Positions 28,401-34,158 of a DNA stretch of 64,000 nucleotides are shown in pieces; positions within the stretch are counted from its first letter, which is position 1, and each line of letters opens with the position of its first letter. Source of the DNA: a virus. The stretch is taken from positions 62,001 through 126,000 of the IMG/VR virus record IMGVR_UViG_3300032294_002797; one strand, written 5' to 3'. The notes under the pieces were generated by a model. That model saw only the letters and a program-made list of their open reading frames with translations. It was not told the DNA's origin and ran no database searches. A program made the position numbers and the translations under genes.

Positions 28401-29670
28401 AAATTATCAACCAAGAGGCACAGATACCGTACCAGCAATGTTGACTCCTGGAGAATTTGTAGTTAATGCTAGAGCAACAAAAAAACATTTACCTCTATTG
28501 AGTGCTATTAATGATGGAAATTATAAAGCTGATGGTGGTATTATCACACCGAGTTATTATGCGAACGGGGGTCACAACCCAGATCATAAGCAATGGGCTG
28601 AAGCGAGACAAAGACACGAAGAACGTCAAGAACAAACTCAAATATTAAGCGGATATAAAAAATTTGGAAATAGAGCGCCATTATTTTTTGAAATAGATAA
28701 TCAGATAAAGCAAGCTCGTAATCTGTTTGATGCACTTGATGCAAACGCTATTAACGAAGATCTAACTAAAGATCAAGTTATAACTATGGTTGAAGATAAA
28801 ATAGCAAAAGCATCGTCCGATCAAAAGGCTGCTCTCATAAATGCAGAAAGAGCAACGGCTCAACAACGCTTTCAGTATTTATTAGGTGTCGTTCAAAGAT
28901 CTTCTGTAGCTATACAATCTCTAACAGGTAATGCTAGAAATTATGAGTCGGTACAAAATCCTGGATTTACTTACTATGATATTCTAGATGCTCAAATAAA
29001 GCATGGCCAGGCAGAAGGAAAAGCGCTATACGAAGGATGGTTAGAATTAAATAAAGAAGTGGGCTCAGTATCTTTACCGGGCTCAACAGCGGTAGGTTTA
29101 CCAGCACCAGGAGCAGGAGGAGCGAATCCGCCTGTTGGTAAACAGTACGGAGGATTAATTTATGCTAATAATGGCATGTTAATTCCTTATCAGCCCAAAG
29201 GAACTGATACTGTGCCTGCTATGCTCACTCCTGGTGAATTTGTAGTTAATAGAAATGCTACCAGGAATAATCTTGCTTTATTACAAGATATTAATAGTAA
29301 TAGATTTAATAATGGTGGTCCTGTAGTATATAAGCAAGCGGGCGGTCCTATTATGTATAGGCAATATGGCGGAATGACGGATGAATCTGGCGGAGGCACT
29401 AGTGGTGTATCTAATAGTGGCGGACCTGATTTTGATAAATTAGCCCAATTTACCGCCACCTTTGATAGATTTATTGGCCAATTACAAAAACTTAATATTC
29501 CACCACAAATTAATTTAACTCTAACACAACAGAAGCCATTGGAGATTAATGTTAACGGAGCAGAAGCACTACAAAAACTATTGGAAGGTCCATTAGGAGA
29601 TATTGTAAGAGGAAATGTCAATACAGCACTTAATCAAAATCGCGTAGGTAACGAAGAACCACCACAATAA
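13495..29670 (+). CDS. Giant tape measure protein (5391 aa) with embedded HAD-like domain
   Basis: This protein sets tail length during assembly and is ejected with the DNA. Residues about 155-445 match the TP901-type phage tail tape measure domain ('YIEFDRQIVRLSQVTNES', 'GFRQIGKVLPLIQQF'). Long Ala/Gln/Arg-rich helical regions follow, such as around 1360-1500. A HAD-like phosphatase domain spans about 975-1130 with DFDRT at 984-988, VTARPE near 1047 and VDDDPRN at 1102-1108. A spacer containing 'GTDTVPAMLTPGEFVVN' recurs five times between nt 20926 and 29297, with weaker copies near 15067 and 17122. Hydrophobic stretches occur at about 3979-4020 and 4342-4366, and a Gly-rich linker at about 4382-4402. 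The ATG follows GGGAG. The length is exceptional; at about 1.5 angstrom per residue it would span roughly 0.8 micrometre if fully helical. No peptidoglycan hydrolase motif was recognised. The tape measure call is firm; the jobs of the inserted domains are not known. Confidence 0.93.
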   Translation: MARGFNLTAEINLRGPSNIRQITSNIRRQLGNINANINLNIDRNASRTITQVNNNLRVLTQTLGATTTAATNATTAFNNLAAAMRAVGNVNLPATISTPLVRTAGAANNASRAIAQARTEFEDFGRQAGLAVRRFAAFASVTSVIYGVTNALAKGVQQYIEFDRQIVRLSQVTNESRESLSAMVQEITKLATNFGVSSSDISQVAVTLAQAGLTAKDTRIALEALAKSALAPSFDSLSDTVEGSIALMRQFGISAGQLENALGSVNSVAAAFAVEAGDIITAIQRTGGVFAAASKGVSEGTDALNEFIAVFTSVRATTRESAETIATGLRTIFTRIQRGDTVEALKEFGVTLTDLEGKFVGPYEAVRRLSEGLSRLDPRDLKFSSIVEELGGFRQIGKVLPLIQQFSTAQEALKIAQQGQGSLAIDAAKGQMALAVQIQKVREEFSALVRSLGDSKGFQTLVRLGLDLASALIKVADATKGVLPLIAIMGAFRGASALTQFAGGFGGGFRGNRQRARDGGVIGFARGGLVPGSGDSDSVNARLTPGEFVMRKSAVRSIGADNLSSMNRGGGIKKLREGGYTVRELADSQRTIINNYLYPRNKNSNLELNDKVNAQIIRVKEKPLTDAEIREIKGAYPTLTGKLKTKIKDPKNRKLLVESQRPTYQGPESDSIDGLEYSRAEKAWATKYEEIIRKRHNLEAANKDNPNYPVDTVSSRNVWGEVKFKTTKEPKRALIAKLLAKKLLDRSVNRFFKENSSDQVDGSIETDPLGRNTVNLGNLEYYGGDTGPGLESHKKQFYRKLRSGGIVQKFKEGGETLTLEKARGMSRKDILDILSGRKGGISTTEREVGVSSGEIYTILGQRNPDAKTQGLKEAILQKAVTANNRQLGAAKAQITKLQNNNLEVAAAGLFGSKFADQNMDIESPSLSQSAKVRVISGIMDSKIASSFSSIVSETTDKLTTRLAEVATTGDILAKLGLGKELNTDFDRTLVTGADKILSDPGKPVFSEFSDPNKVSAALQGAELTYLGSSLVELIKQRKDLLQYIRVVTARPESTLGLIQGFLASKDLPIPRSQFKGFGGENISADEIAELKAAFLNPDSLFVDDDPRNIAAAKKRSNEGITSYLYGTGKSLPNSQAQGDIEGLLLEQVVQKLGGPGALKGMGFDFPNGLGDAAKYFGLPDDIPTDVKRTISGPSTIKDNIVTYLKNVMGYAGGGTVPAMVSNGEAYVPPAMAKKIGYGKLHKMNQADRNGMNSFASGGMSIFKGSGTGTSDSIGPIGLPVGSFILREKATKALGLNSGGRVQKFLFGGRSRGPAARPDAISVDTIGASNTAVRSLGDLATVLNDLGVASSRSSQLLSRGYQATAAEAQRAYEADLVMARAAGASADVLYDLEQALIRTRQEAEAEVAVMQSLANMSGVELQDTLSDMEDELRRLTDAARNAAAAAGLTGEELETEVRAGAGDRRRQAFETVAASGTGPLRALGGGTGLDLAAIGATGDDLGRVINNLMRDAETLEQMNMRYTQNRREEVAQAAMAAGNIARAARIRAGSERDVEETIQREIRARTTAVEQNARSTGARGPDEAREFNRQNNMLASFAVMTVGNIIADTINAKSSATEAGVAGGIRGGTQAFAYANQISGELTNFADGLSRTGNRFAGLASNIARFAGRVQIFAVLGEAAIQAYNGIRQFGIELEKNRVEQALSGLTEQFDKLNKDLNQLDLRNAIQSNIIDASRSSERLRSQTLDTASAGWINGIDVFISSLQNSETNNTNRRAALRSQVLEKEGIMEYINTSFGGADTYAAKAAKYSGQQALESSQSFKPVADNINQLISARIRGGENIGDILGGPEFKDFATSLVYADSALNKHIREIELSTRYTEEEKKARIDEIISIQGANKIRTQAAIAQREKDQRELGTVASVYTRSLKRMFTNMEQAINAAAYSLKQMTDNIDLNVSALQGQAKVGSVDLQTSNIIQNPRAYNPGVRSSAQASASSLFGTRAPEMAQLMNLGETVENTVMSTINKTLEDKGPDASNEAIARAVDKSVRDELSGLGLPPELADKLAKEVGDTLVDLRKSGDEKVDFAKLSEKLGSLSSVIDTAKDAQQAAIKALENYQNVLNAYANNINRIIDLETSARDKFNKSVNIAADGSTALSKALGRTITVADAFAKRDASIARQTGGLTDPTDIFNKILSLNNNRDILQSSSREAADKGPAGIQDFIKFNSELKNTNIALRENRAALEDMATNTEKASSAMDAIQEAQQKAAGRIGFLEKVVTSTPDELDSLNQSLYRLQRNMNGQQNTIQNSIGAQKAYRDALNQGASAAEAMRAAQTAFANERKETLGTLQDIMPFLGDNQQANNIKANVLETMLAESGMGVSPLFQQILNTLRNPEQDPATAAAIQYYNQSIAEQSTATRLLGQLDQQLANDIAVQNSKLIVDGLTKTVLTFQNNELRDIADKVNTMVSIMQKAPGAGGLASGGMVYAAGGQFINFQPKGTDTVPAMLTPGEFVVNRAATQANLPLLKSINNGYSRGGKVSYYAAGGFVTNWGSQTSMDEFGMMSDKEIIDPSVEANRAIWSAGYKQNIRLLPSYYTLDFSDDNTTIPSPGADPDSPNFNLDQIKPTSGKVRVGSAVGISRVGDDQYAYIDNQGAIDASSDMPIIKAAETNLYLGLDKFKSTNFAQSKATEYKDRFRSFEALDSTLHKSISMDPIAFADDLPKLSDFTSNANEWNPTLAGKSYGIAFDTSTEIRPTDKDVSAAPSFKIWYYKRSPLNYAGWAPGLAMGVSVKQPNFDIGTPYSSNDGFDSKSWVVFGSGKYKSAMYPDLEKMNGVITGKGIKDANTISSENYELYKNTVDFLSGASTYKDTGGLGAALQQKLSSLYNGLAQFITLDQNEIAPLDELVKLNATSAIIAQQSLEQQFKDGLQFIDTNAAKYNKVKIGLTGAKPAIKNPDFLASKPFDIENTATKISKSFPFMINGNMREILGKDFEDVAAQQAAATKGKVHSRLLPVDELKVNLPVNIQGKQPQLSIPIAYEEYTGELFDPSTKNFDGKPFTTLLPNNISETLFQNLDESRKRLFTTKKYTVPDILKASKLDDPTNPIFTDIIDLFKFQTNNDPNVDAQAKKVAANLNLVFDHPQNSLIKNVGLAGDGGVDVFSAMSDEPTTVNVGEFLLKKFQEFRGQLASGANKVDPIMPKGAVFSDAELPQATAALIRGSMALFGGLKLPGAPYGWLSKSGGPQALRAAISGNPVAAAQHMAGVLNQAGAYVSQLQNRAPNVSAYNALDNAMTMISGAANAFGSLAGGDTSLLKQFYENKVPIAAVFRSLGAASRFGKISGMKLSPDWQNILGNQLQGSKLKTVGRDGSLSDATLVSAIPENATVSDLVKVIFNPYNEFAGKDIRKGLIQKFGDDIFNLRGPNRMPYFDPQTLSFIRTGLYRLMDWYGGKGNWVGQDYFFDEKNEPDNALRMANFAQSLKTDGSQFYKDAMEAHTLFGLSNAFGALPTDQWFMSRGAVLPQKKAAGGVIYAQTGGNLVNFKPQGTDTVPAMLTPGEFVVNRRATQKNLPLLRSLNSGGSTGYSQGGVVYLSGGSADPVVDVTGNGVGNISPKVIQQALITGIRNDQLLAGNASREDTLDMTVRDYTRRTVFKDHLLNLGVTPEQLKIAEDDLRERSETGVDLPAGDMYDRQIAGTLIRQGISQDIIDKAKKANYEAQNKTFRIQKDLFDKKKMALARSNVFGVEYFMGNLSIFDASRGARKDKKLLEERFKLTDMTKDNTVNVLDLLTWLSRNPDVQSAANPYISSSDAWMPKGFLSGSGGVFSDTTRKQDERAEIEPHIRTLSPQLDTWANVLRYRLDSARQAQDLRDAEAKLAQNQTKEKQGVEAWGSGGAGGIDPSEINTLRAKQKEWGQKRLQYMERLNTLEGLISLRAIGGTGVGSLEELVANEQGMSTSIRDNEQLGLREDIIDEGNREGLRKGARNLVMTAAIGAASPFLLPAGIAAAGGAAVLTIGGSLGAMYLADAVEEKNYQNLKNTDPKEFARQQLLRSQNSYQEAAASMENIVDIADMALGIGAGAVNTKGLFKYRFFQEAADGQPVKIKNTAVSRSAEAKDIADKSKAALKDMSDDAKAKPKTADDVKTDTEAKAKTKTEQPATPEKPIKFKSPKVAEAWNNAVAEARAKYNKSINEFSDQQMKDYFETGPGSAAKQQVNAQIEQLKLDAGATKMNDADAWNTIATQYPDRFGQFADDLKKNGYMIDDDGNIIFGPNARGIVDSDPNMAGAFENARTKARQQGIDEAADKLKIKKGSKDYDDLVKAYDDDISIKGRTWRGYVKDKWAAVTKSKWARLAAGGAALLAAWQAWMMLNANKQNQKPPGGAPTIPPAPGTGGSGGGGGGGSGGGNTPTVPPLEPTVVDPAGKTVKKIETPNYYDELTYKEYVSRQLVAGHAPPEPIKKLFTTAAVYGYQTDATGKRIRGSNRRTTAYDQRDTSGLNKGIGLEGDETGGAMRAKSPVGGRTVSSQTHTTTAPFVPSSTTYDGKGGFNYKPGGAPQDTRNLSEEDKARIKKQGGFLPSGQFGTDQNNKEGNAGIRQSAGAAPAIPFGVRPVPPEKKQGAADEFVESASSTDVAKQMEIANRPMSVRGKTVMWGRTSPLTQYKTAYAFWRRKLGEYNYFNSIAYQKKDRWKKGFGKYDSVLKQEKEAQGLSRGGVVYAQNGMLIPYQPRGTDTVPAMLTPGEFVVNRAATQKHLPLLKTLNRSKGGTVSYLSAGGQSAPAAPPLFVSDKNAAKLSNVGKDVKNVEILGKDIKSLLINNPVPKKLDESTGKILDCCKDSQNKNQKNAENILTLQLQNRTNMGISTKLIMGAIEYTGMKAEAAIAKASVEKPAWVDEEVNSIQSKIIVMISQSIDSAKQSVTDTIGAAKDALAGMLGGAAAPAGAVPGPAAAGAAAAPAAGAAGLYNGGMVYASNGTLINYQPRGTDTVPAMLTPGEFVVNARATKKHLPLLSAINDGNYKADGGIITPSYYANGGHNPDHKQWAEARQRHEERQEQTQILSGYKKFGNRAPLFFEIDNQIKQARNLFDALDANAINEDLTKDQVITMVEDKIAKASSDQKAALINAERATAQQRFQYLLGVVQRSSVAIQSLTGNARNYESVQNPGFTYYDILDAQIKHGQAEGKALYEGWLELNKEVGSVSLPGSTAVGLPAPGAGGANPPVGKQYGGLIYANNGMLIPYQPKGTDTVPAMLTPGEFVVNRNATRNNLALLQDINSNRFNNGGPVVYKQAGGPIMYRQYGGMTDESGGGTSGVSNSGGPDFDKLAQFTATFDRFIGQLQKLNIPPQINLTLTQQKPLEINVNGAEALQKLLEGPLGDIVRGNVNTALNQNRVGNEEPPQ
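16417..16884 (+). other. HAD-superfamily phosphatase-like domain inside the tape measure gene
   Basis: All four HAD motifs appear in order. Motif I DFDRT (nucleophile D984, second D986) is at 16444; motif II T1048 in 'VVTARPE' is at 16636; a motif III lysine is likely in 'ADEIAELKAAF'; motif IV 'LFVDDDPRN' has aspartates 1103-1105 at 16801. The spacing is normal for a compact acid-phosphatase or polynucleotide-phosphatase-type member, so the site looks intact. Substrate unknown. Confidence 0.75.
20926..29297 (+). repeat. Five dispersed copies of a ~50-codon spacer in the tape measure gene
   Basis: Copies lie at about 20926-21075, 24058-24210, 27607-27759, 28366-28512 and 29149-29297. Each encodes a 'GG(M/V/L)(V/I)YA' entry, 'Q/KP(K/R/Q)GTDTVPAM', 'LTPGEFVVN', 'ATxxxLPLL' and an 'xxxN' ending. 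They separate unrelated segments of about 1040, 1180, 250 and 260 residues. More diverged relatives are at about 15067-15207 ('NARLTPGEFVMRKSAV'), 17122-17233 and 17260-17425. The phrase LTPGEFV is known from other tape measure proteins; its regular use here as a boundary between modules is visible directly. Confidence 0.85.
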
Positions 29671-29682
29671 AGAAAGTTAAAA

Positions 29683-32600
29683 ATGTCAGACAATATAATT
29701 TCCGGAATATTATATCTAGGCTCTGGTACAGGATATGATAATATTATATCAGATACTTCCGGTGTTAATACTGTTTTTAACAGAAACGGACAAAATATAG
29801 ATTTCGCCGTATCTGGCACAAACAGCTTTTTATATTATGATGCTTCGACCGGTCGCTTAGGGTTGGGAGATAAAAATCCCGATGCTGCTTTGCACGTTAT
29901 AGCTCCTTGTGCATATGACGGCCTCAAAATAGAAGGAACCACAAACTGTCCTACTGGTGTAAGACTGCTGCTCTTGCACAATCCCGGTATTTCTCCAGAA
30001 TCCGGCAGCTATCCTTCTACTATAGATTTAGCTGGTCATGATACTAATAGTCAAACTATAAATTATGCTCAGATACGATCAAAAGTTTTAAATCCGACTA
30101 CATCAGCTACTAGCGGCGAAATTATCTTTAATGTTGATCATACTGGTACTTTGAGTACAGTTTTTAGAGCTAATACTGCCAATACTGTTCTTGGTGGATT
30201 AAATATTATTAATGGATACTCATATAATGTTCTGGGGTCAAATAATACTCTATCTGGTTTACTATATATAGATCTAGGTTCTAATAACGCTGGTACTGTT
30301 TATTCTGGTTTATTATTAGGAAATAATATTGATATCAACGCATCTAATGCTATTTGCGTATCTAATACTGCCGGGTTATCTGGGATTAATATCTTGTTGC
30401 TAGGCAATAATACATTTGTAAGTGGATATACCAATGTTGTAGTAGCAAATAATTCAACAGTTTCTGGGTCAGAGAATATATTATTAGGCAATAATAATAC
30501 ATTATCTATAAATACAAATAAAATTATTGGTTTATTTAATAATGCAAATATAGGCGGTTCATCAGGCGTAGGTATGGGATCTGATGTTAGAGCTACTGGC
30601 ATAAATAATGTATTTATTGGTAATAATGTTACTATAACAGGAGCCAATAACTCCGCTATAGGCACCAATACTTCTATTAGTGGAAATAATAATTTAGTTT
30701 ATGGTGGTTCATCTAGCATAAGCGGCTTTAATATAGTATCTATAGGAAATAGTATTAATCCTGTCGGAGTTTCTAGTGGTTTATTCATAGGTAATGATAT
30801 TGATGTATCTGATAGTAGCAGATCCGTTGTTATGGGTCTTGGTAATCAGATTGATAATATCTTAAATAATAGTACTATCATAGGTTTAACTAATGATACG
30901 TCGAGCGGAGAAGCCAATGATTTAGTAATTGTAGGACAAAACAATAAATCATCCACTATCACTAATACTCTGGTGATGGGTAATAATAATAATATAAGCG
31001 GTACTGCTAAAAATAATATTGTATTAGGTCCTAATAATTTTAGTGCTTTAACTAGTAATAATAATATTATTATTGGAGCATTAAATAATAATAGTGGTAT
31101 GAGAGTTACATCTGACGGAAATATCTCGGGCTCTCCTTCTCGTAGTAGTAGCACCGTGACTAATAGTTTGATGTTAGGCATTAATAATATAGGCTATAGT
31201 ACCACTAATACTACTATAGTAGGAAATAAAAATTATCTCAATGGTAGTAATTTTAATTCTATTGGTTCTTTCAACAACATAAAAAATACTAGTAACACAC
31301 AGAATATCGGCAACAACAACTTTATTTTGGGCGACTTTACTAATATATTAGGTGGCAGAGTAACATCGATTGGCTCATCTTCTATTATTAATAATCCCTC
31401 TAAAAGACCAGTATATTCTTTTGGAGATGGCAATATTTTATTTGGAAATAATGAGATTGTAGTTAGTGGCTTATGTATAGGAGACAATAATGATCTATTG
31501 GGTTTAAATAATATTGTTTATGGGAAAAATAATTTTATTGGAAGATCTAGAAATCCTTGTATTGTAGATGCTGCAACTGTCATCATCAACGGAGATGTGA
31601 CAGCTAACTACAAAAATGGAGATAGGGTATTAGTATCTATTGTAAATCCTGCTGCTACCGATAATATCTATATAAGACTAGTAGATTCAGTATCATATCA
31701 GAATGTAGATGGCCTTACTCTTATTAATTTAAGCGAAGGTATTGCTCCAGTAGGTGTTGATTATGGAGTTCAGTCTACTTTCGACGGATCGTTACCATCA
31801 CCGTCTGTTACAGTTAGTGGTTGGGTAATGCCATATCAAAATGGAAATGATTTGACAGATCCTGTTGGAGATCCGTTATATGGCGATAGTAATATTGTTA
31901 TAGGAGATAGTAATAGGTATCCCAATACTAGTGGATTAATATTGGGCAGATCTAATAGTGTGACAGGAGTGAATAATATAGTTATTGGTTATGGTATTAC
32001 TAATTATACTAATAATAGTGTGCAAATTGGTAGTAATAATGCTAATAAAATTTATTTTGATGATGATACTATCGTTTTTAATACTGGTCTTTCTCAAAGC
32101 ACAGTAATACTTAATAGTAGATTAGCTGGCACTACTCTATTAGCAAATCTAGCTCAGAATAGAGTTGGTATTAATACTAGCGTACCACGATCTACCTTGG
32201 ATGTTAGTGGAACATTAACAACCAATACTCTACGAGTAGGCCTAAGCGGTATTCCAGGATATACTCTGACCTCTGATGCTAGTGGAAACGCCACATGGCA
32301 GTTCCCTGTTAATTTATCTGGTATTAATAATGGTATTTTATATCGCATTAATAATAAGGTTGCTAGCGGAATTAGTGAACTAGTATTTAATCCGGTTAGT
32401 AAATTTTTAACATATCTCAAACCGTCTGCTACTAATATTGGCGATTTTGAAGACGCATTCATACTTACTCCATCTGGCTTATTTATTAATGATACGGTCG
32501 ATGATAATAGCTCATACAATATTACAGTGAAGGGGTCCGGTGTCGGACTGATAGAAGGAGTAGAAGGCTATGATCTTCGTGTTAATCTACTCAAAACTCT

Positions 32601-34149
32601 ACCTAAATATAATGCTATTCAGTTCTACAATATAACGGGAGTATCTGGTCATTTCTATAGATATTCTATTACAGACCAAGTATTTTTACCTCTTAATTTA
32701 ACTGGCACATTATTGAATGTTTCTAATACTGATGGAGCATTACAGGTAAGAAATATGCCAGGTAATACCGTGTTATTCTCTAATAGAAATTCGTTAGCTT
32801 CTGGTAGTAATGATATAAAGTTTTTTAGCAATGATAAAGTTCTAACTATCGGTTCTACAGGTGTGCTATCTGATGTTCAAACTTTAAATTTTGCTGGTTT
32901 TACAGATACCACTAGTAATATTATACTAGGCTCTACCTCATCTTTTGGTACAGTTATTAATAATGCTGGCTATGGTCAACCTTTTAGTGTTATGAATTCC
33001 GGAGCCAATTTTCCCAATGCGAGATATGGATTACATTATAATACAGCTAATGGGATACTAGGCGTCAATATAGCTCCTGATGCTACAATTAGACAGACTG
33101 CTGGAGGTGGCGCCACACAATGGCAGAACATCACAGCAAATAAGTTAGTAGTCCCGGGTCGTATATATACGGAAGGGCTTCAAATTATATTAAATGGTAA
33201 TCAATTTCCTCCCATAGGTCAAAGATACCTCAGAGTCAATGATGATGGAGTAGTAAGTTTTTCGGCCTTAGACATATCTCCTCAATTCAGTGGCATATTC
33301 CCGATATATGCTCAACCTAGAACACAAGGTAGTGCGAATATAGATATAGGCATTCTAAATCGCAGACCCGGCAATAATACTAATTTATCAACAGATGATA
33401 ATGGTCTTAACTTGGTTTGGGACGGAGTAAAATGGAATACTGATTTGAGAGGAGCAAGATTTTATCAGCCGGACAGCAGTAGCACTAACGATAATCTTAT
33501 TCCGGGACTATTGATTGGTCCTGGAGGCAGAAAAAATTCATGTAATAATACCCATGTATTTGCTGGGACTCCCTTCTTAGATACTAATATAGATCCACAA
33601 TATAGAGGATCTAGTCAGTTGTCTAGGTTTTATCTCAAAGGTAGAACAAGCAATAACTCAAATACTGAATTAGTTTCTGATTTTACCAAAGATGTATCAC
33701 CTCTTCCGTCTCCCACTAATACTATTAGCACTAGATATCTATATACTCCATCTAGCTCGAACCTTATCGAATGGAATGGTAAGTCAGTTTGGTTATATAA
33801 AGCACAATTTTGTGGTTTAGCATATAGTATTGTTGCCGGCGCTGAACAAGAAAATAATCCACGGGCTGTAGCTGGAACTTTAGAAGGAGCATTCCTTACG
33901 TATCGTGACAATCAGAATACCCGACAGGCTGTTATTTTAGGAACACCAAACATCACAGTATATAAAAGTTCTTTATTAAATTGGGGATCAGAGGATCCTA
34001 TCTATGCTACTGGAGTCACAGATGGGAATGCACAGAGACTAGCGTTCGTAACAAGAGGACTGGCAGATTATCGTATTCTATGGAATACTACAGTAGATAT
34101 TCAACAGCTCAATCACCCCAGCGGAATAAATTTATCGGCATCATTTTAA
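29683..34149 (+). CDS. Tail fibre with YadA/Hep_Hag-like repeats
   Basis: A 1488-residue protein immediately after the tape measure gene. Residues about 178-793 are a long array of short repeats built on 'GNNNxISGxxN(I/V)xIG', the pattern of the left-handed beta-roll head of trimeric autotransporter adhesins (Hep_Hag/YadA). On either side are fibre phrases: 'LGLGDKNPDAALHV' near residue 58 and 'RVGINTSVPRSTLDVSG' near 827, which usually mark the start of shaft or C-terminal domains of trimeric fibres. Residues after 850 form further beta-rich modules ending without an obvious chaperone domain. The gene starts ATG at 29683 after AAGAAAG. It is probably a trimeric central or side fibre at the tail tip; the repeat family is the firmest part of the call. 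Confidence 0.72.
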   Translation: MSDNIISGILYLGSGTGYDNIISDTSGVNTVFNRNGQNIDFAVSGTNSFLYYDASTGRLGLGDKNPDAALHVIAPCAYDGLKIEGTTNCPTGVRLLLLHNPGISPESGSYPSTIDLAGHDTNSQTINYAQIRSKVLNPTTSATSGEIIFNVDHTGTLSTVFRANTANTVLGGLNIINGYSYNVLGSNNTLSGLLYIDLGSNNAGTVYSGLLLGNNIDINASNAICVSNTAGLSGINILLLGNNTFVSGYTNVVVANNSTVSGSENILLGNNNTLSINTNKIIGLFNNANIGGSSGVGMGSDVRATGINNVFIGNNVTITGANNSAIGTNTSISGNNNLVYGGSSSISGFNIVSIGNSINPVGVSSGLFIGNDIDVSDSSRSVVMGLGNQIDNILNNSTIIGLTNDTSSGEANDLVIVGQNNKSSTITNTLVMGNNNNISGTAKNNIVLGPNNFSALTSNNNIIIGALNNNSGMRVTSDGNISGSPSRSSSTVTNSLMLGINNIGYSTTNTTIVGNKNYLNGSNFNSIGSFNNIKNTSNTQNIGNNNFILGDFTNILGGRVTSIGSSSIINNPSKRPVYSFGDGNILFGNNEIVVSGLCIGDNNDLLGLNNIVYGKNNFIGRSRNPCIVDAATVIINGDVTANYKNGDRVLVSIVNPAATDNIYIRLVDSVSYQNVDGLTLINLSEGIAPVGVDYGVQSTFDGSLPSPSVTVSGWVMPYQNGNDLTDPVGDPLYGDSNIVIGDSNRYPNTSGLILGRSNSVTGVNNIVIGYGITNYTNNSVQIGSNNANKIYFDDDTIVFNTGLSQSTVILNSRLAGTTLLANLAQNRVGINTSVPRSTLDVSGTLTTNTLRVGLSGIPGYTLTSDASGNATWQFPVNLSGINNGILYRINNKVASGISELVFNPVSKFLTYLKPSATNIGDFEDAFILTPSGLFINDTVDDNSSYNITVKGSGVGLIEGVEGYDLRVNLLKTLPKYNAIQFYNITGVSGHFYRYSITDQVFLPLNLTGTLLNVSNTDGALQVRNMPGNTVLFSNRNSLASGSNDIKFFSNDKVLTIGSTGVLSDVQTLNFAGFTDTTSNIILGSTSSFGTVINNAGYGQPFSVMNSGANFPNARYGLHYNTANGILGVNIAPDATIRQTAGGGATQWQNITANKLVVPGRIYTEGLQIILNGNQFPPIGQRYLRVNDDGVVSFSALDISPQFSGIFPIYAQPRTQGSANIDIGILNRRPGNNTNLSTDDNGLNLVWDGVKWNTDLRGARFYQPDSSSTNDNLIPGLLIGPGGRKNSCNNTHVFAGTPFLDTNIDPQYRGSSQLSRFYLKGRTSNNSNTELVSDFTKDVSPLPSPTNTISTRYLYTPSSSNLIEWNGKSVWLYKAQFCGLAYSIVAGAEQENNPRAVAGTLEGAFLTYRDNQNTRQAVILGTPNITVYKSSLLNWGSEDPIYATGVTDGNAQRLAFVTRGLADYRILWNTTVDIQQLNHPSGINLSASF

Positions 34150-34158
34150 GGATTAGAT

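Noticed and set aside
30216-32060. CRISPR-like or satellite DNA array suggested by frequent AATAAT words
   Set aside because: The words reflect Asn-rich protein repeats in a single open frame; no fixed repeat and spacer lengths are present.
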